Of a stretch of DNA of 55,678 bases, positions 52,151 to 55,678 are shown piece after piece. This DNA is from JBCDJG01 sp038748065 (GTDB lineage Bacteria; Pseudomonadota; Gammaproteobacteria; Pseudomonadales; Halieaceae): contig JBCDJG010000030.1 of the NCBI GenBank assembly GCA_038748065.1, positions 1 through 55,678 on the forward strand, written 5' to 3'. Position numbers and translations under genes: made by a program. The notes under the pieces were generated by a model, which saw only the letters and a program-made list of their open reading frames with translations, did not search any database and was not told the DNA's origin. Within the stretch, counting starts at the first letter, position 1; each line of letters starts with the position of its first letter.

Positions 52151-53041
52151 ATGCTCAGACAATCCAAAGTGATAATCACCTGCGCCGTTACCGGCAACGC
52201 ACCCTTCAACCCCAAGCACCCCAACTTCCCCGTGACGCCGGCGCAGATTGCCGACGCCTGTGCTGAAGCCGCCGCCGCAGGCGCGGCGATTGCACACATT
52301 CACGTTCGGGACCTGGAGACGCAACTGGGTTGTACCGATCCTGCGCTTTTCAAGGAAGTGGTCGACCGCGTACGCGATAAAGGCACCGACGTGCTGATCA
52401 ACCTCACCGGCGGGGGCGGTGCCTTCTTCAAGCCCGACCCTGAAGATGAATCCCGTGCTGCGCCGGGGAGCGATGTGATGAGCGTCGACCAGCGAATGGA
52501 GCACCTGGAACTCTGCAGGCCCGATATCGCTTCATTGGACATCAACACGAGCAATCAGATGGAGGGCGACGAGGAGTTTGTTTATCTCAATACCACGCGT
52601 ACGCTGCGCGCTATGGCCGAGCGCTACCAGGCCGCTGGCATCAAGCCAGAGCTGGAAGTGTTCAGCGCTGGTGACGTTGAGTTCGGCAAACAGTTGCAGC
52701 GCGAAGGGCTCATTGATGGGCCGGCCATGTTCCAGTACGTACTGGGTGTAAAGTGGCAGATTCCCGCGGACACCCTGGGAATGTACTACCTCACACAGCT
52801 CTTGCCCGAGAAGGCGGTATGGGGTGCCCTGGGCATTGGTCGCCACCAGATGCCGGTGGTCGCGCAAACCGCGCTTATGGGTGGCAACGTTCGCGTTGGC
52901 CTGGAGGACAACCTGTACCTGAGCCGCGGCGTGTTTGCCAGCAACGGCCAGTTGGTCGAGCGGGCGCGTTCCATCGTCGAGCAGATGGGTTACGAGGTAG
53001 CGAACGTTGCGGAAGCTCGCGATATTCTGGGCTTGTCGTGA
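52151..53041 (+). CDS. BKACE family beta-keto acid cleavage enzyme
   Basis: BKACE enzymes (first known for 3-keto-5-aminohexanoate) condense a beta-keto acid with acetyl-CoA to give acetoacetate and a new acyl-CoA. The 296-aa length fits. ATG 52151 has GGGAGGA 7 bp upstream; an earlier TTG at 52118 lacks one. The zinc-site and substrate blocks are VIITCAVTGNAPFN, AAIAHIHVRD with the metal His pair, LINLTGGGGAF, EVFSAGDVEFG and the ending ALMGGNVRVGLEDNLYLSRG. It leads an operon whose next start overlaps its stop by 4 bp. Confidence 0.9.
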   Translation: MLRQSKVIITCAVTGNAPFNPKHPNFPVTPAQIADACAEAAAAGAAIAHIHVRDLETQLGCTDPALFKEVVDRVRDKGTDVLINLTGGGGAFFKPDPEDESRAAPGSDVMSVDQRMEHLELCRPDIASLDINTSNQMEGDEEFVYLNTTRTLRAMAERYQAAGIKPELEVFSAGDVEFGKQLQREGLIDGPAMFQYVLGVKWQIPADTLGMYYLTQLLPEKAVWGALGIGRHQMPVVAQTALMGGNVRVGLEDNLYLSRGVFASNGQLVERARSIVEQMGYEVANVAEARDILGLS

Positions 53042-53799
53042 GCCAGCGCGTCCTTGTAACCGCCGGCGGCTCAGGTATTGGCCGCGCCATTGCCGAAACC
53101 TTTCTCAGGGCGGGTGACCGGGTTCACGTCTGCGATATTGACGGATCAATGCTCCAAGAGCTGAGCAGTGACTTTCCTGAGGCCAGTGTCAGCGTTACCG
53201 ATGTTGGCGAATCTGGCCAGGTTGATGCCATGTTCGCCGCCGTTGAGTACCGAATGGGCGGCCTCGATGTGCTGATCAACAACGCGGGCATCGGCGGGCA
53301 GCGCGCGCTGATCGAGGACATTGATCTGGATCAGTGGCAGCAAAGTCTTCAGGTCAACCTCACCGGTCCGTTTTTAACCATGCGCCGCGCCATACCGGCA
53401 ATGAAAGCCCAGTCCAGTGGCTGCATCATCAACATCGTGACCACATCGGCAATCACCGGATTACCGAACCGGACCTGTTATGTGGCCAGCAAGTGCGGCC
53501 TCCGCGGCCTGACCCAGAATGCCGCGCGGGAGCTGGGTCCGTTCAACATTCGCGTCAACGGCGTCTTTCCGGGCGCTATCGATAATGAACGCGGCCGCGG
53601 CATTATTGCCAAGTTTGCCGCCGAGAAAGACTTGAGCATCGATGAGGCGACGGAGAAGTTCCTGTCCTTTGTTTCCATGCGTACGCTCATCGAACCACAG
53701 GAAATCGCTGACATGTGCGCCTTCCTGGCAAGCCCAGCCGCGCGCCATGTGAGTGGCCAGGAGATCTGCGTGGACGGTAACGTGGAATGGGAAGAGTGA
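53038..53799 (+). CDS. Short-chain dehydrogenase/reductase (SDR)
   Basis: The 253-aa protein starts at GTG 53038, which overlaps the BKACE stop (GTGA). It gives MSQRVLVTAGGSGIGRAIAE, the usual Rossmann opening. NNAGIGGQRAL is the NAG motif, TTSAITGLPNRTCYVASKCGL holds the catalytic Ser, Tyr and Lys, and the ending HVSGQEICVDGN is typical of classic SDRs. In this context it probably oxidises a beta-hydroxy acid to the beta-keto acid that BKACE uses, although the order of steps is inference. Confidence 0.9.
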   Translation: MSQRVLVTAGGSGIGRAIAETFLRAGDRVHVCDIDGSMLQELSSDFPEASVSVTDVGESGQVDAMFAAVEYRMGGLDVLINNAGIGGQRALIEDIDLDQWQQSLQVNLTGPFLTMRRAIPAMKAQSSGCIINIVTTSAITGLPNRTCYVASKCGLRGLTQNAARELGPFNIRVNGVFPGAIDNERGRGIIAKFAAEKDLSIDEATEKFLSFVSMRTLIEPQEIADMCAFLASPAARHVSGQEICVDGNVEWEE

Positions 53800-54371
53800 G
53801 TCAGTCGCCCGACTGCGGGCGCTCTCAGCTCTTGCTGATTGATGTGCAGGAGCGATTGCTGCCAGCCATGAGCGATGCCAACGCGACGGTCGATGCGCAG
53901 CGCATTCTGCTCGAGGCCGCGCACTGCCTGGAGGTGCCACTCACGGTATCGGAGCAATATGTGTCGGGCCTTGGGCCGACCATTGAACCGCTGCGGGCCT
54001 TGACGGCATCTTCCGTTGTGCTGGAGAAACGACACTTCAGCTGCCAATCCGACGAAGCGCTGGCCGCACGTATCAAGGACCTGGCAGATCGCAGCGGTCG
54101 AGATCAGCTAGTCATCGCTGGTATCGAAGCCCATGTCTGCGTCTTGCTGACTGCGTTGGAGTGCCAGCGCGACGGACTTGATGTGCATATTGTAGCCGAC
54201 GCCGTCACGTCCAGATCGCTACAAGATGTGGCGTTGGGACTGGCGCGTGCTGCCGATGCAGGTATCGCCTGTTGGCCGTTGGAGAGCCTGCTGTTCGGCT
54301 GGTGTCACAGCTCTACCCATCCGCAGTTCAAGGCGGTTTCGGCCCTCGTCCGTGACAGGGTTCGGTCCTGA
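53796..54371 (+). CDS. Isochorismatase-like cysteine hydrolase
   Basis: The 191-aa enzyme (GTG 53796 overlapping the SDR stop by 4 bp; ATG 53787 in the same frame would overlap further) has the catalytic Asp in LLLIDVQERLLP. The Lys is in VVLEKRHFSC and the Cys in IAGIEAHVCVLLTAL, the D-K-C triad of the isochorismatase-like hydrolases (nicotinamidase, N-carbamoyl sarcosine amidase and others). It ends SALVRDRVRS. It would hydrolyse an amide or enol-ether bond. Its place within the BKACE run suggests that the starting or end product has such a bond. Confidence 0.85.
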   Translation: MSQSPDCGRSQLLLIDVQERLLPAMSDANATVDAQRILLEAAHCLEVPLTVSEQYVSGLGPTIEPLRALTASSVVLEKRHFSCQSDEALAARIKDLADRSGRDQLVIAGIEAHVCVLLTALECQRDGLDVHIVADAVTSRSLQDVALGLARAADAGIACWPLESLLFGWCHSSTHPQFKAVSALVRDRVRS

Positions 54372-54392
54372 ATCGATTCACAGGAGTCAATC

Positions 54393-55451
54393 ATGCAGAG
54401 TGAATCTTTACGCGTGGCCCTGGTGGGCCTTGGCAACGTGGGCGCAATTCATCTGGACTGTTATCTGCGCGCACCGGGAATTAATCTGGTGGCCGTCGCG
54501 GAGCGCCGCGTCGAGCGCGCGCGGGAGCTTGGTGTACCAGAGGATGTTGAATGCTTCACCGATCTCGACGCCCTGCTGTCAGCGGTGCGTCCCGATGTGG
54601 TCTGTGTCGCGACACCCGTCGCCACGCATGAAGCGGTGGTCACCAGCTGCGCCCGGGCCGGTGCCCATATACTGTGTGAGAAGCCGCTGGCGATCGATGG
54701 CGATGCTGCGCGGCGCATGTTGGCGGTTTGCGCGGAGGCTGGGGTGCAGTTAGGTTACGCTGCGTCCTATCGCTTCTTGCCGGCGGTCATGGCGGCGCGT
54801 GAGGTCATCGCCGGTGGCGCGCTCGGTGAGATAAAGGTCATCAGTGAAACGGCCGTTGGTGGTGCAGCATCCGGCGGCGCATCCGCGATGGGTTTTGTTC
54901 ATTATCCCGAAGGAGGCCCGGGGGGCTCAGGGATGGGCCTGGTCGATCACGGCATCCACTTCATTGATATTTTCCCGTGGCTCGTGGGCAGTGGCATTGT
55001 CGAGACATCTGGTCGGGGCAACATCTCCGGGCAGCCGCTGGCGTCGGAGTGGATGAACATGCACTTTGAGAACGGTGCTATCGGCCAGCTCCTGTATAAC
55101 GAGAATGTCTACGCCACTGCCTTGCCACACGAGGGCTTATTCAGCGCTGGCGAGGGCTGGGACATCGAGAGTGGTATGGTGAGAGCGGGGCAGTGGTCTG
55201 GCGCGCCGGGATGTATTCATGTCAATGGCACTGAGGGTGCGCTGCGAATATTCCACTACGCTAATCGCCTGTTTCTCAACAACAAAGAGGGCGTACGCGA
55301 GCTCCCAGTCGCTGGCGACCCGCCTCCTGCGCACTTTCGCGATCAAATGCTCGCCTTCCTGGAGGCCCTAGCTGCCAACTCTGCGGTGCCCGTTAGCGGT
55401 GAATGCGGATTGCGTGCGCTGGACTTACTGTTGGCGGTGTATCCTGAATGA
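54393..55451 (+). CDS. Gfo/Idh/MocA-family oxidoreductase
   Basis: The 352-aa enzyme has the NAD(P)-binding start LRVALVGLGNVGAIHLD, the catalytic-loop motif CEKPLAIDG and the second-domain block GLVDHGIHFIDIFPW with conserved His. It is a sugar- or polyol-type redox enzyme. GGAG precedes ATG 54393 by 8 bp, and it follows the isochorismatase-like gene by 21 bp, thus in the BKACE operon. It is a third member of this family in the window (others at 21081 and 23540), but not their close twin. Confidence 0.9.
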   Translation: MQSESLRVALVGLGNVGAIHLDCYLRAPGINLVAVAERRVERARELGVPEDVECFTDLDALLSAVRPDVVCVATPVATHEAVVTSCARAGAHILCEKPLAIDGDAARRMLAVCAEAGVQLGYAASYRFLPAVMAAREVIAGGALGEIKVISETAVGGAASGGASAMGFVHYPEGGPGGSGMGLVDHGIHFIDIFPWLVGSGIVETSGRGNISGQPLASEWMNMHFENGAIGQLLYNENVYATALPHEGLFSAGEGWDIESGMVRAGQWSGAPGCIHVNGTEGALRIFHYANRLFLNNKEGVRELPVAGDPPPAHFRDQMLAFLEALAANSAVPVSGECGLRALDLLLAVYPE

Positions 55452-55496
55452 AGGCGAGGACGGCACTTTGCCGAGCCTGTTAATCGAGGAATCCAT

Positions 55497-55678
55497 ATGT
55501 CGGCCAGAACTCTAATGACGCGAGGGGTCGCCTATCCCTGGTACTGCGATGGCATGGGGCATGTCGCCACGCGCTACTATACAGGTTGGTTCGACGATGC
55601 CTCCTGTCATTTGCTGGCCATGGTCGGCGGTGATATGGTGAGCCTCGCCGACGACAGTCTGGGCTGGGCCGATGTAAA
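55497..55678 (+). CDS. Acyl-CoA thioesterase-like protein, N-terminal part (cut by window end)
   Basis: Sixty codons are visible. The opening MSARTLMTRGVAYPWYCDGMGHVATRYYTGWFDDAS matches the hot-dog-fold 4HBT thioesterases, whose catalytic region is W/D-x-D-x-x-G-H-V/M-N-x-x-x-Y. Here CDGMGHVATRYYTGWFD plays that part. GAGGA lies 7 bp before the ATG. In an operon with BKACE, the acyl-CoA released by cleavage would be hydrolysed by such an enzyme, as in carnitine breakdown. The rest lies outside the window. Confidence 0.75.
   Translation, partial: MSARTLMTRGVAYPWYCDGMGHVATRYYTGWFDDASCHLLAMVGGDMVSLADDSLGWADV

Noticed and set aside
52151..55678. Carnitine degradation operon
   Set aside because: BKACE and thioesterase fit, but the 3-hydroxyacyl-type carnitine dehydrogenase is absent and an SDR and an isochorismatase-like hydrolase are present, so the substrate cannot be called carnitine.

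Overview
The window looks like chromosomal DNA from a marine gammaproteobacterium. Most of it is GC-rich and tightly packed, with many 4-bp start/stop overlaps and convergent genes that share their ends. It carries a ubiK-like gene, tRNA-Asn, uvrB and the dedicated proteobacterial sortase system (PdsS/PdsR kinase-regulator pair, class GN sortase, VIT/vWA target) that is typical of marine Proteobacteria. A lineage near the OM60/NOR5 (Halieaceae) group would fit, but that is inference.

Region 1 (1-6850) is accessory DNA lying on the 3' side of tRNA-Asn. Two IS3-family ends face each other and bracket one AT-rich gene (386-2377). This gene encodes a GHKL-type ATPase fused to a PD-(D/E)XK nuclease-like domain resembling Shedu, and it is the best candidate here for a poorly described defence gene. 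After it come two related short repeats with GGGTCAGGT/ACCTGACCC ends. Each repeat lies just 3' of a lipoprotein gene, and the two lipoproteins share a Cys-rich N-terminal module with a third one at 19026-20255. ubiK sits between them.

Region 2 (6853-20255) holds tRNA-Asn, uvrB, an exported sulfatase, the sortase locus (11288-16949, plus an unknown 133-aa gene), a phospholipase-D-type lipoprotein and the third Cys-rich lipoprotein.

Region 3 (20332-28585) concerns sugar acids. It has a solute-binding protein, a minus-strand operon of two Gfo/Idh/MocA oxidoreductases around an Nramp-like transporter without the classical metal motifs, then kdgK and uxuA (mannonate to KDPG), and a GNAT/M20 amidohydrolase pair.

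Region 4 (28929-49840) is a catabolic-looking locus. Two near-twin ~755-aa proteins with a C45 (penicillin acyltransferase-like) signature mark its edges and a smaller C45 protein lies inside. Between them are three closely related LysR regulators, a class II aldolase-like protein, a POT peptide transporter, an MFS transporter, an M19 dipeptidase, an acetoacetate-decarboxylase-like protein, an aldehyde dehydrogenase, a DHB-AMP-ligase-like enzyme, an unknown membrane protein, an SDR and an alpha/beta hydrolase. Together they suggest uptake and breakdown of an amide- or peptide-like compound. The substrate cannot be read from the sequence.

Region 5 (49973-55678) has a LysR gene divergent from a LacI regulator, followed by a tightly coupled run: BKACE beta-keto acid cleavage enzyme, SDR, isochorismatase-like hydrolase, Gfo/Idh/MocA oxidoreductase and the start of a thioesterase. 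This is the enzyme logic for oxidising a beta-hydroxy acid, cleaving the beta-keto acid with acetyl-CoA and releasing the product acid. No CRISPR array, integrase or rRNA gene was seen.
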